A stretch of 64,000 nt of DNA from Rothia nasimurium (GTDB taxonomy: Bacteria; Actinomycetota; Actinomycetes; Actinomycetales; Micrococcaceae): assembly GCF_928392795.1 (NCBI RefSeq), contig NZ_CAKMTJ010000008.1, positions 1-64,000 of the forward strand, given 5' to 3'. Below, piece by piece: positions 8,167 through 16,828 of this stretch. Position 1 is the stretch's first letter. The number at the start of each line of letters is the position of its first letter. The notes under the pieces were generated by a model. The model saw only the letters and a list, made by a program, of their open reading frames with translations, was not told the DNA's origin and made no database searches. A program made the translations under genes and the position numbers.

Positions 8167-8379
8167 AGAACCTCCTCTCCTCTCTACCTGGTGGGCAGGT
8201 GTGGTTCAGGAGACTTTCTCAGAAAATCTCTATCTGGTGCCAGCCTAACGCGCAGAGTTACCTGTATGGAATATCTGTGGGAAATATTAAGACGGGTTAA
8301 TGAGTTTGCGTGCGCTCACCAGTTAGGACGCCGTTTTAGTTGCGAGACAAAAATACAAAAATTTAGACACCTTAAAGAA

Positions 8380-8409
8380 TGGCGGGAAGGGTTTCTACCC
8401 TCCCCGCCA
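8380..8409 (-). terminator. Terminator of the flavin reductase/monooxygenase operon
   Basis: Arms TGGCGGGAAGGG and CCCTCCCCGCCA (one mismatch) with a 6-base loop, 24 bp past the minus-strand stop at 8433. The T-tract on the minus strand is short (ATTCTTT). Confidence 0.7.
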
Positions 8410-8432
8410 GTGCTGTACCGGTAGGCCCGCTC

Positions 8433-9200
8433 TTAGGTACCCGGTGTATTCCGTTTCAGTAATTCTTCAAAAGGGGTGACCGTCAGGGCTTCTAGCCCCG
8501 GTGCCTTATAGGTTGCCGCAGGTGCCTGCCCGCCCCGCTCTTTCTCAAGGATTCCGAAGAAGGAGCCGGCGTTGGCGTCCTGAACTTCCTGTTGCTTGGC
8601 CTTGCTAGCCCCGTCTTCATCGGCCTGCTGGGCTACCTGCCCTGCGGTAGCTGCCGACCCGAGCGTCCAGAGCACCAGCTGGGCAAACTCGGTAGCTGCC
8701 TTGGTGACGCGCGGAGCCAGGTTTGCATCGGTGCCGAAGTCGTCTGTTGCGGCAAAGACGCCCGAGGGGGCTACGGTTGCCTTGAGGTAGCTAAAGAGCG
8801 GACGCATGGCCGTCTCCAGCATGAGGGAGTGGCGGGCGGTGCCGCCGGTGGCGGCAATCAGCACGGGCTTACCTGCCAGGGAGCCGTCCTCGACGAGGTC
8901 CCAGAAGCTCTTGAAGAGCCCCGAATAGCTGGCCTTAAAGACCGGGCTCACCACGATGAGGGCGTCAGCCTCCCGCACCTGATCCAGAGCGGTCGCCAGC
9001 TTGCCCATGGGGAAGCCGGTCAGGTAGTGGTTGGTGATATCGGTAGCTAGAGAGCGGAGCGAAATCTGGGTGAAGCTCGCCTCAACTCCAGCAGCGGCTA
9101 GGGCCTGGGCAGTGGCCTCGCTCAGGTTCTCACCCAGCAGGGCAGTGGTGGACGGCTCGCCCAAACCCGCCGTGACAACAACGATAGAAGGAGTGCTCAT
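8433..9200 (-). CDS. NAD(P)H-dependent FMN reductase partnered with a luciferase-like monooxygenase
   Basis: A 255-residue flavodoxin-fold protein. Residues 5-15 (IVVVTAGLGEP) match the phosphate-binding start of NADPH-dependent FMN reductases, and VVSPVFKASYSGLFKSFWDL (about 85-104) is the conserved flavin-contact region. It should supply reduced FMN to the monooxygenase encoded immediately upstream (12 bp gap, same operon). The pair matches the layout of the corynebacterial CE1758/CE1759-type families, which were defined by this partnership. The physiological substrate is unknown. Confidence 0.85.
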   Translation of the reverse strand: MSTPSIVVVTAGLGEPSTTALLGENLSEATAQALAAAGVEASFTQISLRSLATDITNHYLTGFPMGKLATALDQVREADALIVVSPVFKASYSGLFKSFWDLVEDGSLAGKPVLIAATGGTARHSLMLETAMRPLFSYLKATVAPSGVFAATDDFGTDANLAPRVTKAATEFAQLVLWTLGSAATAGQVAQQADEDGASKAKQQEVQDANAGSFFGILEKERGGQAPAATYKAPGLEALTVTPFEELLKRNTPGT

Positions 9201-9212
9201 AGTTCGTGCTCC

Positions 9213-10298
9213 CTACTTACCCTGCTCAGCCAGGTGGGCAGCGTAGCGGGGGTGGACGGGGGCCTCTGGCACACCTGCAGGACGCAGCTTAGCGAACTCT
9301 TCGCGCAGGACGGGCACAACCTGCTCACCCAGCATGTCAATCTGGTTCAGAACTTCCTTGAGGGGCAGGCCTGCATGGTCTACCAGGAAGAGCTGACGCT
9401 GGTAGTCGCCAGCGTAGTCGCGGAAGGAGAGGGTCTTCTCAATGACCTGCTGGGGGGAGCCCACGGTCAGCGGGGTCTGGTCAGCAAAATCTTCCAGGGA
9501 GGGCCCGCCTCCATAGACGGGAGCGTTGTCGAAGTAGGGGCGGAACTTGGTGACAGCGTCCTGGGAGTTCTTACTCATGAAGACCTGCCCGCCCAGGCCC
9601 ACAATGGCCTGCTCGGCGCTGCCGTGGCCGTAGTGTTCGTAGCGCTCGCGGTAGAGGTTGATCATCTGCTGGGTATGCTCCTTGTTCCAGAAGATGTTGT
9701 TGTGGAAGAAGCCATCCCCGTAGTAGGCGGCCTGCTCAGCGATCTCGGGGGTGCGAATCGAGCCGTGCCAGACGAAGGGGGCGGTGCCGTCCAGGGGCTG
9801 CGGAGTGACGGTGAAGGAGTTGAGCGGGGTGCGGAAGTTGCCCTGCCAGTTGACCACCTGTTCGCTCCAGAGCTTGCGCAGTAGGGCATAGTTTTCGATG
9901 GCCAGGTTGACGCCCTGGCGGATGTCTTTGCCGAACCAGGGGTAGACGGGGCCGGTGTTGCCGCGGCCCAGCATGAGGTCCATACGGCCGTCGGTCAGGT
10001 GCTGCAGGGTGCCGTAGTCTTCGGCGATGCGCACGGGGTCGGTGGTGGTAATCAGGGTGGTGGAGGTGGAGAGCAGGATGTTCTTGGTCTGAGCTGCGAT
10101 GTAGGCCAGGGTGGTGGTCGGTGAGGACGCGATGAAGGGCGGGTTGTGGTGCTGGCCGACGGCAAAGACATCGAGGCCCACTTCGTCTGCTTTCTTGGCA
10201 ATTTCAACGATGGCCTTTTGGCGCTCGTATTCGCTGGGGGTCTTGCCGGTGGTGGGGTCCATGGTGACGTCGCCGACGGAGAAGATACCGAACTGCAT
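9213..10298 (-). CDS. Luciferase-like flavin-dependent monooxygenase
   Basis: A 361-residue bacterial-luciferase-fold (TIM barrel) monooxygenase. Family landmarks are GLDVFAVGQHHNPPF (about 40), TTTDPVRIAEDYGTLQHLTDGR (about 85, split here for length) and LMLGRGNTGPVYPWFG. These enzymes use FMNH2 and oxygen on small organic substrates. The partner reductase follows directly. ATG 10296-10298 has GAAAGG upstream. The conserved pair plus a MarR gene suggests response to, or breakdown of, a small electrophilic or aromatic compound, which is inference. Confidence 0.88.
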   Translation of the reverse strand: MQFGIFSVGDVTMDPTTGKTPSEYERQKAIVEIAKKADEVGLDVFAVGQHHNPPFIASSPTTTLAYIAAQTKNILLSTSTTLITTTDPVRIAEDYGTLQHLTDGRMDLMLGRGNTGPVYPWFGKDIRQGVNLAIENYALLRKLWSEQVVNWQGNFRTPLNSFTVTPQPLDGTAPFVWHGSIRTPEIAEQAAYYGDGFFHNNIFWNKEHTQQMINLYRERYEHYGHGSAEQAIVGLGGQVFMSKNSQDAVTKFRPYFDNAPVYGGGPSLEDFADQTPLTVGSPQQVIEKTLSFRDYAGDYQRQLFLVDHAGLPLKEVLNQIDMLGEQVVPVLREEFAKLRPAGVPEAPVHPRYAAHLAEQGK

Positions 10299-10355
10299 GG
10301 TGGTTACCTTTCGGGGTGGTGTTGTTGTTTTGATAGTTTTAATCTACCCCTAAAA

Positions 10356-10429
10356 ACTTTCCTTGTAAAGTAACTTGCGGTCGGTGTGTTGCGCGGGTGG
10401 GGGTGTAAAAAATTTTCTATGTAAATTAT
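10356..10429. promoter_or_regulatory. Two related inverted motifs between divergent genes
   Basis: ACTTTCCTTGTAAAGT (10356-10371) and AATTTTCTATGTAAATT (about 10413-10429) share the form TTTyCtwTGTAAA with dyad symmetry. They lie between the monooxygenase gene (-) and the beta-helix gene (+). They are plausible binding sites for one dimeric repressor such as the nearby MarR; this is unproven. Confidence 0.4.
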
Positions 10430-10509
10430 TCTGGCTTGTATTTTGTGCAAAAGAGAGTAGGGTGAGGGGTGTAAGAAGTACATTAATGAATTATGTGAAG
10501 GGTTTAGTC

Positions 10510-11835
10510 ATGGCAACCATCTCAACCGCCCAGCAACTAACCGACGCCCTCTCGGCCGGCACCAGCGTCCTTAATATCTCCGGCCGTATCACCGGCATGC
10601 CCTCCCTCAAACTTCCCGAGGGAGTCACCCTGCGCGGCGTCACCGACGATGCCGAGCTGGCTTTCGGTGCCAAGGGGCTTCAACTCACCGCTAACAACAC
10701 CGTCTCCCACCTCAAAATCTCAACCTCGGTTCAAGAACTCGCCATCTTCAACTCCGACGACGTGGAAGACTTCGGAACCCTACGCCTAGAAGATGTACGC
10801 ACGGTAGGGCAGGTCTTCCTCACCGCCGCTGGCTCTAACCGGGCAGGCCGCTTCGAAGCTGACGGTGTGCACGTCATCGCCGCTGACCTGCGCGGACGCA
10901 CCCTGCGCCCCCATGCCTACGGTGTCGATGCCCTGCAGGGCGGCTTCACCGCCTGGAACCTGCAGAAGGACGAGGATGTCGTTATCACCGCAGAACTGCT
11001 GAACATCTCCGCGGGAACCGAAGATACCCCCGTCCGCGGCTCCGGCGTGTTCGTTGGTGGTCAAGGCACCGAGGACGGCACCCCGGCAGGAGGTACCCTC
11101 GTTATCTCAGAGCTGACCACCGGTGACATCTACACCGATGGCGGCATCGCCCCCGGCACCCCCGACCTGATCTCTGGTGGTGTCTTCCTGATCTACGGCG
11201 GTATCGCTGAGAAGGTCGTCAATCGGGGTTCCACCACCACCTACGGGCAGAACGACATGGTGCTCGATAACTGGGGCCAAGCCACCGAATGGATCTCGGA
11301 GGGACGAGTCACCTCCCACGGGCCTTCCGGCATCGGCTTCGTCAACTTCGGTGGTATCGACACCCTCGATATTCGACAGCCTATCCTTACCACCGGCAAG
11401 GGAGCTCGCGGCTTCAACCTCTACGACGGCTATCTCAAGCAAGCAATTTTCGACTCCATCGCTACCACCGGCGACGGGTCCATCGGCATTCAGGTCTCTA
11501 AGCCCCTACCGTCATTGACTGTCAAGCGCGACCTCACCACCGTCGGCGGCGAGGGTTTGAGCCTGGTACGCGGCGTCCAGGTCACCCTGCAGGCCATCGC
11601 CCTGTCCATCAAGGACGGCGGCGAGCTCGACTCCATCGAGGTCGGCGGCGAAATTTCCACCAGTGGCGATAATGTACCTGCCATTGAATCGGCTGGCTCG
11701 GTCAAGGCGTTTGCTGCCACCGCCGTCCGCGCAACGGGTGCCGGGGCGGACGCCGTCCGCTACCGTGCTGGATCCCTGCCTCTAGACGGCCTTTCCCTCT
11801 ACGCCCGTGACGGTCAAACTGCCGCCGAAATCTAA
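10510..11835 (+). CDS. Cytosolic right-handed beta-helix (pectate-lyase-like fold) protein, unknown function
   Basis: A 441-residue protein with the short alternating strand/turn pattern and repeated hydrophobic spacing of a parallel beta-helix. The N-terminus (TAQQLTDALSAGTSVLNISG and LPEGVTLRGV) is like the cap of pectate-lyase-fold proteins. No signal peptide or anchor was seen, which is unusual for this fold. ATG 10510 has GAAGGG six bases upstream; earlier in-frame starts (10486, 10375) would add unconserved-looking sequence. It is divergent from the monooxygenase operon and convergent with the antiterminator gene. No catalytic residues could be assigned. Confidence 0.7.
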   Translation: MATISTAQQLTDALSAGTSVLNISGRITGMPSLKLPEGVTLRGVTDDAELAFGAKGLQLTANNTVSHLKISTSVQELAIFNSDDVEDFGTLRLEDVRTVGQVFLTAAGSNRAGRFEADGVHVIAADLRGRTLRPHAYGVDALQGGFTAWNLQKDEDVVITAELLNISAGTEDTPVRGSGVFVGGQGTEDGTPAGGTLVISELTTGDIYTDGGIAPGTPDLISGGVFLIYGGIAEKVVNRGSTTTYGQNDMVLDNWGQATEWISEGRVTSHGPSGIGFVNFGGIDTLDIRQPILTTGKGARGFNLYDGYLKQAIFDSIATTGDGSIGIQVSKPLPSLTVKRDLTTVGGEGLSLVRGVQVTLQAIALSIKDGGELDSIEVGGEISTSGDNVPAIESAGSVKAFAATAVRATGAGADAVRYRAGSLPLDGLSLYARDGQTAAEI

Positions 11836-11849
11836 AGCAGCCCTCACCG

Positions 11850-12701
11850 CTAGGAGGTTCCGTACTGGTCCCGGGCCAGGCGGGCAATATGAATGGTCAG
11901 ATAGGTCAACTCGTCGTCCGTCAGGTTCTGCTCCAGGTGCATCTCAAGCACCAGCTTCACCTTCACCGCCGCCGCAAAGGCGCGGGGGTGGGCGTCCTTC
12001 AAACTCTCAAGGAGTAGAGGGACGCTCGTGCCGGCGTCCGCGGTCTGGGCAGCGCCAGCGCGCACAAAGAGATAGCGCAGGTGCGTGACAAAACGGGCAG
12101 CGCTCATCAGCGACCGATCCACCGGGCCGCCAAAGCCGGCCCCAATCACCTCAAAAATCTGGGCAAAAACCTCGGTCATGCGGTAGGTGCCGCCCATATC
12201 TTCCGAGGCAAACTGCGAATTCACCAGGTGCATAGCCAGGGGGATCGCCTCAATCTCAGGCAGCTCAACCCCCAGCCGCTCCTTGACCAGCTCCAGGGCA
12301 CGGCGCCCAAACCGAACCTCCTGGGGGTACAGCTGAGACACCTCAAGAGCCAGCGGGTAATCCACCGCCAGCCCCTCCCTGGCCCGCACCACCGCATAGC
12401 TGATATGGTCAGCCACCGGCACGATAAAGGAATGAGAAATCGTAATGCCCTCGGCCTTGACCAAAAACTCAAGCTCGGTCGCCAAGCCCAAAATCTCAGA
12501 CGGAATCTTCGCCAGCGACCCCGCCAAATGCTCATCGGGGGTGCCGTGCTCCGGCACGAAGGTCTGCTCAATGAGGGTGGGATCAACCATGTCACCCTTA
12601 CGCTTACCAAACGCTAAGCCGCGACCGATAACCACCATCTGCTCGCCCGTATAGGCCTGAGCCAGAGCCACATTGTTGTTATAAATACGTGAAATGCGCA
12701 A
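11850..12701 (-). CDS. BglG/LicT-family transcription antiterminator
   Basis: A 283-residue RNA-binding antiterminator. The N-terminal co-antiterminator domain (RISRIYNNNVALAQ, then VVIGRGLAFGKRKGD) binds a ribonucleic antiterminator hairpin in leader mRNA. Two PTS-regulation domains follow with their conserved His residues (VADHISYAV, LAMHLVNSQF, FVTHLRYL, LTIHIARL), which are phosphorylated by PTS proteins. Start TTG 12699-12701 has AAAGGGGG six bases upstream and matches the family N-terminus. No beta-glucoside PTS gene or glucosidase is adjacent, so its target is elsewhere. Confidence 0.9.
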   Translation of the reverse strand: MRISRIYNNNVALAQAYTGEQMVVIGRGLAFGKRKGDMVDPTLIEQTFVPEHGTPDEHLAGSLAKIPSEILGLATELEFLVKAEGITISHSFIVPVADHISYAVVRAREGLAVDYPLALEVSQLYPQEVRFGRRALELVKERLGVELPEIEAIPLAMHLVNSQFASEDMGGTYRMTEVFAQIFEVIGAGFGGPVDRSLMSAARFVTHLRYLFVRAGAAQTADAGTSVPLLLESLKDAHPRAFAAAVKVKLVLEMHLEQNLTDDELTYLTIHIARLARDQYGTS

Positions 12702-12856
12702 CGTGACCCCCTTTCGCCTCAGGTTCAAAACGCGCGAATATCCTTACCAGTCTACCGACCCACCGCCACCCGCGGGCCCCACGCGCCCGCAACCTACCCA
12801 ATAAACAGGAGTAAACTAAACCCTTTCGTACGAATAGAGAACTACCCCCCACACTT

Positions 12857-14194
12857 ATGAACTCAGCACCCACTAAATCATCACCGCTCATCAGCATCGT
12901 GGTCACAGCCCTCATGCTGTTCTCCATGTTCTTCGGAGCAGGCAACCTCATCTTCCCCGCCATGCTCGGTGCAGAAGCCGGTGAAAACTTCACCCCTGCC
13001 ATCACAGGCTTCCTGGTGACCGGCGTCCTCATGCCCATCTTGGCTGTTATCGCGCTCGCCGTCACCGGCCGCGACCTGCAAGATTTGGCGGCCCGCGGCG
13101 GAAAAATCTTCGCCCTCATCTTCCCTCCCCTGGTCTACCTCTCCATCGGCGCCCTCTACGCCCTGCCGCGCACCGGCACCGTCAGCTATGCCATGGCCGT
13201 AGACCCCTACCTGTCGGTGGACGGCATGGTGCCCACCCTCATCTTCTCTGCCGTCTTCTTTGGCATCTCCTACCTGCTGGCCATGAACCCCACCGGTATC
13301 GTCGACACCCTGGGCAAGTACCTGACCCCCGCCCTGGTAATCCTGCTGGGTGTGCTGGTCGTGATGAGCTTTATTACCCTGCGCACTCCCTCGGCTGCAC
13401 CGACTGAAGACTACGCCACCGGCGCTTTTGCCACCGGCTTCGTCAACGGCTACATGACCATGGATTCCCTGGCAGCTCTGGCCTTCGGCATCATCGTGAT
13501 TGCCTCCCTGCGTGAAAAAGGGGTGACCGGACGCAGCGAGATGCTCCGCAGCGTCGCCTTGGCCGGCGGTATTGCCGGCGTGCTGCTGGGCGCGGTCTAC
13601 CTGGGGCTGGGCTACATTGGCGAGCACATCGCGGACGGCCAGGGATACAAGGACGGCGCAGCCCTGCTCACCGACGCCGCAGCTCAGACCATGGGCGGCC
13701 CCGGCGCCGTCGTCTTCGGCCTCATCGTGCTGCTGGCCTGCCTGACCACCTCGGTGGGCCTCATCGGCGCAACCAGCTCCTTCTTCAACAAGCTGGTGCC
13801 CTCGGTCTCCTACCGCACCTGGGCTATCATCTTCACCCTGATTGCCTTCGTGCTGGCATCCTTCGGCCTTGAAGGGCTGATGAGCTTCGCCATTCCTATC
13901 ATCACCACCCTCTACCCTCCGGCCCTGACCCTGGTCGTCCTCACCCTCCTTGAGGCCGCCCTGCGCGCCCCCTGGATGAACCTCACCCACCGCTTCGCCC
14001 TGCTGGTCTCGGTGATTTGGGCCCTGCTCATGACCCTCAACTCCCAGGGTCTTGGTTCAAACGTCATTGAGCCCCTCATCGGCTGGGCCCCCGCCCACGC
14101 CTACGACCTGGGCTGGTTCGTACCCACCCTGGTCGCCGCCCTCATCGGCGCAACTATCGACTTGGTGCAGCACCGCCGCGCGTCCGCCCGCTAA
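12857..14194 (+). CDS. brnQ: Branched-chain amino acid transport carrier
   Basis: A 445-residue membrane protein with about twelve helices. The N-terminal MFFGAGNLIFPAMLG is the LIVCS/BrnQ signature. It imports Leu, Ile and Val with Na+ or H+ at the cytoplasmic membrane. Start ATG 12857 has no strong Shine-Dalgarno. It is monocistronic and is followed by a strong hairpin. Confidence 0.93.
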   Translation: MNSAPTKSSPLISIVVTALMLFSMFFGAGNLIFPAMLGAEAGENFTPAITGFLVTGVLMPILAVIALAVTGRDLQDLAARGGKIFALIFPPLVYLSIGALYALPRTGTVSYAMAVDPYLSVDGMVPTLIFSAVFFGISYLLAMNPTGIVDTLGKYLTPALVILLGVLVVMSFITLRTPSAAPTEDYATGAFATGFVNGYMTMDSLAALAFGIIVIASLREKGVTGRSEMLRSVALAGGIAGVLLGAVYLGLGYIGEHIADGQGYKDGAALLTDAAAQTMGGPGAVVFGLIVLLACLTTSVGLIGATSSFFNKLVPSVSYRTWAIIFTLIAFVLASFGLEGLMSFAIPIITTLYPPALTLVVLTLLEAALRAPWMNLTHRFALLVSVIWALLMTLNSQGLGSNVIEPLIGWAPAHAYDLGWFVPTLVAALIGATIDLVQHRRASAR

Positions 14195-14673
14195 GCCGGG
14201 CACCGCACCGGCCTCTTAGGAGGGCAAAAAGAAAGGGTCTTGCTCCCGCATCTGCGGGGCAAGACCCTTTGCTGTAGAGAGGCTCGCGCTGAGGGGAACC
14301 ACAACCATCAACGCGAGCCCGCCTAACGAGTTGCGAGGTGGTTCATTCAACTCAAACTTAGAAAGCCTCTAGGCAACCCGTCATAAAGTTTCTTCAAAAA
14401 TAAACAATTGACAGCCTGCTCAAAACTCTACCCGATGAAGCCACGGAAATAAACCCGCGGTGCTCGTAAAGGCAGGTCTTTGTGAAACATTACATCTCTG
14501 TGTCATCGACCCGTCACCGAATGTTCTCTCACCTGCCCATACAAGATAGCACCACCCCGGTTTGCTCCCGCTCACACTCATATAAGAATCGCCTGTGAAA
14601 ACAGCCCCCCCATATCCCCTCAAATAGGGGTCAAGAGACCCCTAAACTCCCGCGGTTGGCTACCCTTAGAAGT
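14195..14673. other. 479-bp intergenic region with two hairpins
   Basis: Two hairpins are visible: 14232-14270 (12-bp arms AAAGGGTCTTGC/GCAAGACCCTTT) as the brnQ terminator, and 14281-14319 (GGCTCGCG/CGCGAGCC with a long loop). The rest, about 14320-14673, is AT-richer than the genes and leads to the decayed response regulator. A TTGACA at 14405-14412 may be a relic promoter. No tRNA or protein gene was found. Confidence 0.6.
14232..14270 (+). terminator. brnQ terminator
   Basis: Perfect 12-bp arms AAAGGGTCTTGC and GCAAGACCCTTT around a GC-rich loop, 37 bp after the brnQ stop. On the minus strand it is followed by TTTCTTTTTG, so it could act in both directions. Confidence 0.8.
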
Positions 14674-14980
14674 ATGAGCAGCACAGCAACCGATATCGCC
14701 AAGAACCTTCCGGCCCTTGAACACCCCGACGGGTCGCCGATCCGTGCCCTCGTGGTAGACGATGAGCGCATGCTCGAAGAGCTGGTCAGCGTGGCACCCA
14801 AAATGATTGGCTGGGAGGTTAAATCAGCGGGCGAGGGCCCCGCAGCCCTGGCTATCGCCCGCGACCGGCGCCCCGACGTCCTCGTTCGATATCATGATGC
14901 CCGGCTTCGACGGCGTCGAGCTGCTCTCCCGCCCGGGGCGTACCGAGTTTACGGTGCGTCTACCCCTGCTGGCGGCGTAG
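14674..14980 (+). pseudogene. Decayed two-component system: response-regulator start joined to a histidine-kinase end
   Basis: The first 70 codons encode a receiver domain (RALVVDDERMLEELVSV; phospho-acceptor region DVLVFDIMMPGFDGVELL if read across a frameshift near 14885-14890). A 2-base loss shifts the frame just before the phospho-acceptor Asp. In the restored frame the receiver stops after GVELLSR and passes straight into TEFTVRLPLLAA and a stop, which resembles the last residues of a sensor histidine kinase. The simplest reading is a large internal deletion that removed the rest of the regulator and most of the kinase, plus a frameshift. crcB starts ten bases later. Confidence 0.75.
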
Positions 14981-14989
14981 GCTGGGGGA

Positions 14990-15442
14990 ATGATCCCTAC
15001 ATTCCGCGCTACCTGGCTCGTCTTTCTGGGTGGTGGAGTAGGTGCCCTGGTGCGGGCCTTGCTCCTGGCTACCTTTCCCGTCTCTGGCACCCTACCCGTG
15101 ACCGTGCTGGTGGTGAACTGGGTGGGGGCCTTCCTGTTGGCTCTGTTGACGGGTGCCCTGCTTGCCGCTGCCCCGGGAGGGGTTGTATCGGCTCGTGCTG
15201 AGGAGCTCCGTCTTACGCTGGGCACCGGCTTTCTGGGTGGGTTCACCACCTATTCCACCTTTGCCCTGGCGCTAGCCCAGCTCACCTTGGCCGGTCACTG
15301 GTGGACGGCTGCCGGGTATGCCCTGCTCTCGCTGGTTGGCGGCTACCTGCTGGCCTGGGCGGGGTGGCGGTTAGGCGCTTGGCGGGGAATGAGCGGACGC
15401 CCGCCCCACGCCGGTACGCCAGCTCGTGGAGCGGGGCGCTAG
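14990..15442 (+). CDS. crcB1: Fluoride ion channel CrcB/Fluc, first subunit
   Basis: A 150-residue protein with four membrane helices. Fluc landmarks are GGGVGALVRA (helix 1), VVNWVGAFLLALLTG (the conserved Asn in helix 2) and GFLGGFTTYSTFALA (helix 3 break and Phe box). With the next gene it forms the dual-gene, antiparallel type of fluoride exporter. It begins directly after the broken two-component gene. No fluoride riboswitch was recognised upstream. Confidence 0.92.
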   Translation: MIPTFRATWLVFLGGGVGALVRALLLATFPVSGTLPVTVLVVNWVGAFLLALLTGALLAAAPGGVVSARAEELRLTLGTGFLGGFTTYSTFALALAQLTLAGHWWTAAGYALLSLVGGYLLAWAGWRLGAWRGMSGRPPHAGTPARGAGR

Positions 15443-15445
15443 GGT

Positions 15446-15847
15446 ATGGTTTATCTTTTAGTCTTTCTGGCCGGTGGCGCAGGCGCTGCCCTGCGCCTCT
15501 GGGTCGACAGCTGGATCAAAGTCCTTATTTTAAAGCTCTGGCAAGTATCTATGCCTTTAGGGACATTTTTTATTAATGCCACCGGATCATTTCTCTTAGG
15601 GCTTCTCACGGGCCTCCTGGCTGGCGGGGTGACACCTATGCCAGGTGTGGAAACTTTTGTAATTACAGAAAATCTCACCCTCGTTCTGGGGGTAGGTTTC
15701 TTGGGTGGCTACACCACCTTCTCCACCGCCATGCTCGACGCCCTGCGCGCCCCCGGAAAACTGGCCACCGGCGTCCTTACTCTCGGCCAGTTGCTGGCCT
15801 CAACCCTTGCCGCCCTGGCGGGCCTGGCGTTAGGTGCTCTCATCTAG
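15446..15847 (+). CDS. crcB2: Fluoride ion channel CrcB/Fluc, second subunit
   Basis: A 133-residue, four-helix Fluc subunit. GGAGAALRLWVDSWI, FFINATGSFLLGLLTG and GFLGGYTTFSTAMLDAL carry the family's Arg, Asn-Gly-Ser and TTFST positions. The ATG lies 3 bp after the crcB1 stop, so the two are co-translated. Paired Fluc genes usually encode subunits of opposite membrane orientation that assemble as a heterodimer. Confidence 0.92.
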   Translation: MVYLLVFLAGGAGAALRLWVDSWIKVLILKLWQVSMPLGTFFINATGSFLLGLLTGLLAGGVTPMPGVETFVITENLTLVLGVGFLGGYTTFSTAMLDALRAPGKLATGVLTLGQLLASTLAALAGLALGALI

Positions 15848-15937
15848 GGCCTCGGTGTAGTTTTCCCTCTTTCTCTGTAAAGACCCAGTTAGAGTCGGTA
15901 CACTCAATCATTCAGAGTCCTGTCAATCTCCAAGGCT

Positions 15938-16561
15938 ATGCGGTACTACTTCTACTTCTCGATTCCCGTGCTCCAGCAGGCGCTTTCCCTCTGGGCCCTG
16001 CTCATGGTGTTTATCGTGCCCGCCCTCTGGTGGTTTGGCCGCCACCTGCCTACCCGCAGGCTCCTGCGCCGCATAGCTGCCACGGGCGTCCTGGTTCTCT
16101 ACGCTACCGGGGTCATCGCCTACACCTTCCTACCCCTGCCCGATAACGACGTCTTTGTCTGCCCCGACGGCTGGGGCAACACCTACCCCCGCTTCTTCCT
16201 GGGCTGGAGCATAGAGTTTGCCGTTGCCGCCAACGACAGCTTGCTCGGCGCCCTTTTTTCAATCTACGTGCTGCAGATGCTGCTGAATGTGTTGCTTTTT
16301 GTGCCCTTTGGTCTGCTGGCCCGCTGGCGCTGGGGGGCCAGTTTTCGCACCGTGCTCTTTGCTGCCTTTGGAACTTCGCTCGCGATTGAGTTGACCCAGC
16401 TGACCGGTATCTGGGGTTACTACGACTGCGCTATCCGAACCTTTGACGCCGAAGACATCTTCAATAACACCCTGGGTGCCGTACTGGGCTGGGGCGCCCT
16501 TGCCGCCTGGCAGTATCGCCATACCCTGCCGGGGCAGTTGCGCCGCCTCTTCGGGCGCTAG
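15938..16561 (+). CDS. VanZ-like membrane protein
   Basis: A 207-residue protein with about five membrane helices. The VanZ-domain pattern is present: VIAYTFLPLP, then NVLLFVPFGLLARW, SLAIELTQL and FDAEDIFNNTLGAVLGW. VanZ was first linked to low-level teicoplanin resistance, but most family members have no known role. It is probably transcribed alone; a terminator-like hairpin follows at 16563. Confidence 0.85.
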   Translation: MRYYFYFSIPVLQQALSLWALLMVFIVPALWWFGRHLPTRRLLRRIAATGVLVLYATGVIAYTFLPLPDNDVFVCPDGWGNTYPRFFLGWSIEFAVAANDSLLGALFSIYVLQMLLNVLLFVPFGLLARWRWGASFRTVLFAAFGTSLAIELTQLTGIWGYYDCAIRTFDAEDIFNNTLGAVLGWGALAAWQYRHTLPGQLRRLFGR

Positions 16562-16562
16562 T

Positions 16563-16607
16563 GGGGCGGGTGCGTCCGCCCTTTTGATCCGCGCGGACGC
16601 CCGCCCC
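16563..16607 (+). terminator. Hairpin after the VanZ-like gene
   Basis: Arms GGGGCGGGTGCGTCCGC and GCGGACGCCCGCCCC with one or two bulged bases and a 13-base loop that includes CTTTT. It contains an inverted GCGTCCGC/GCGGACGC pair. It begins 2 bp after the stop codon. Confidence 0.75.
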
Positions 16608-16828
16608 GCCCATAGCCGTCTTAGCTGGTGGGCGGGGCTGGTGGGTGCTTGGTCACAGCGTTCGGAAAAGAGGGCGGTAAACCGCTTAAGTGTTAGGGCA
16701 CTTTTACCCCTAAGCCTTGCCGCGCAAAACCCAATCATTCACACTTAAAGCCAAGTGAAGCAAAATATGGGCTGAAGGATCCGGCACCTGCCTGGGCGTA
16801 CTAGCCCCCGACACTTGCGGAGAAACAC

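Noticed and set aside
12881-13990. Long open frame (369 codons) on the minus strand opposite brnQ
   Set aside because: It lies wholly within brnQ, is His/Gln/Gly-rich in the way expected of an antisense frame of a GC-rich gene, and has no ribosome site or family pattern.
14320-14990. Fluoride riboswitch ahead of the crcB pair
   Set aside because: No conserved crcB-motif pseudoknot could be recognised; the genes start directly after a pseudogene.
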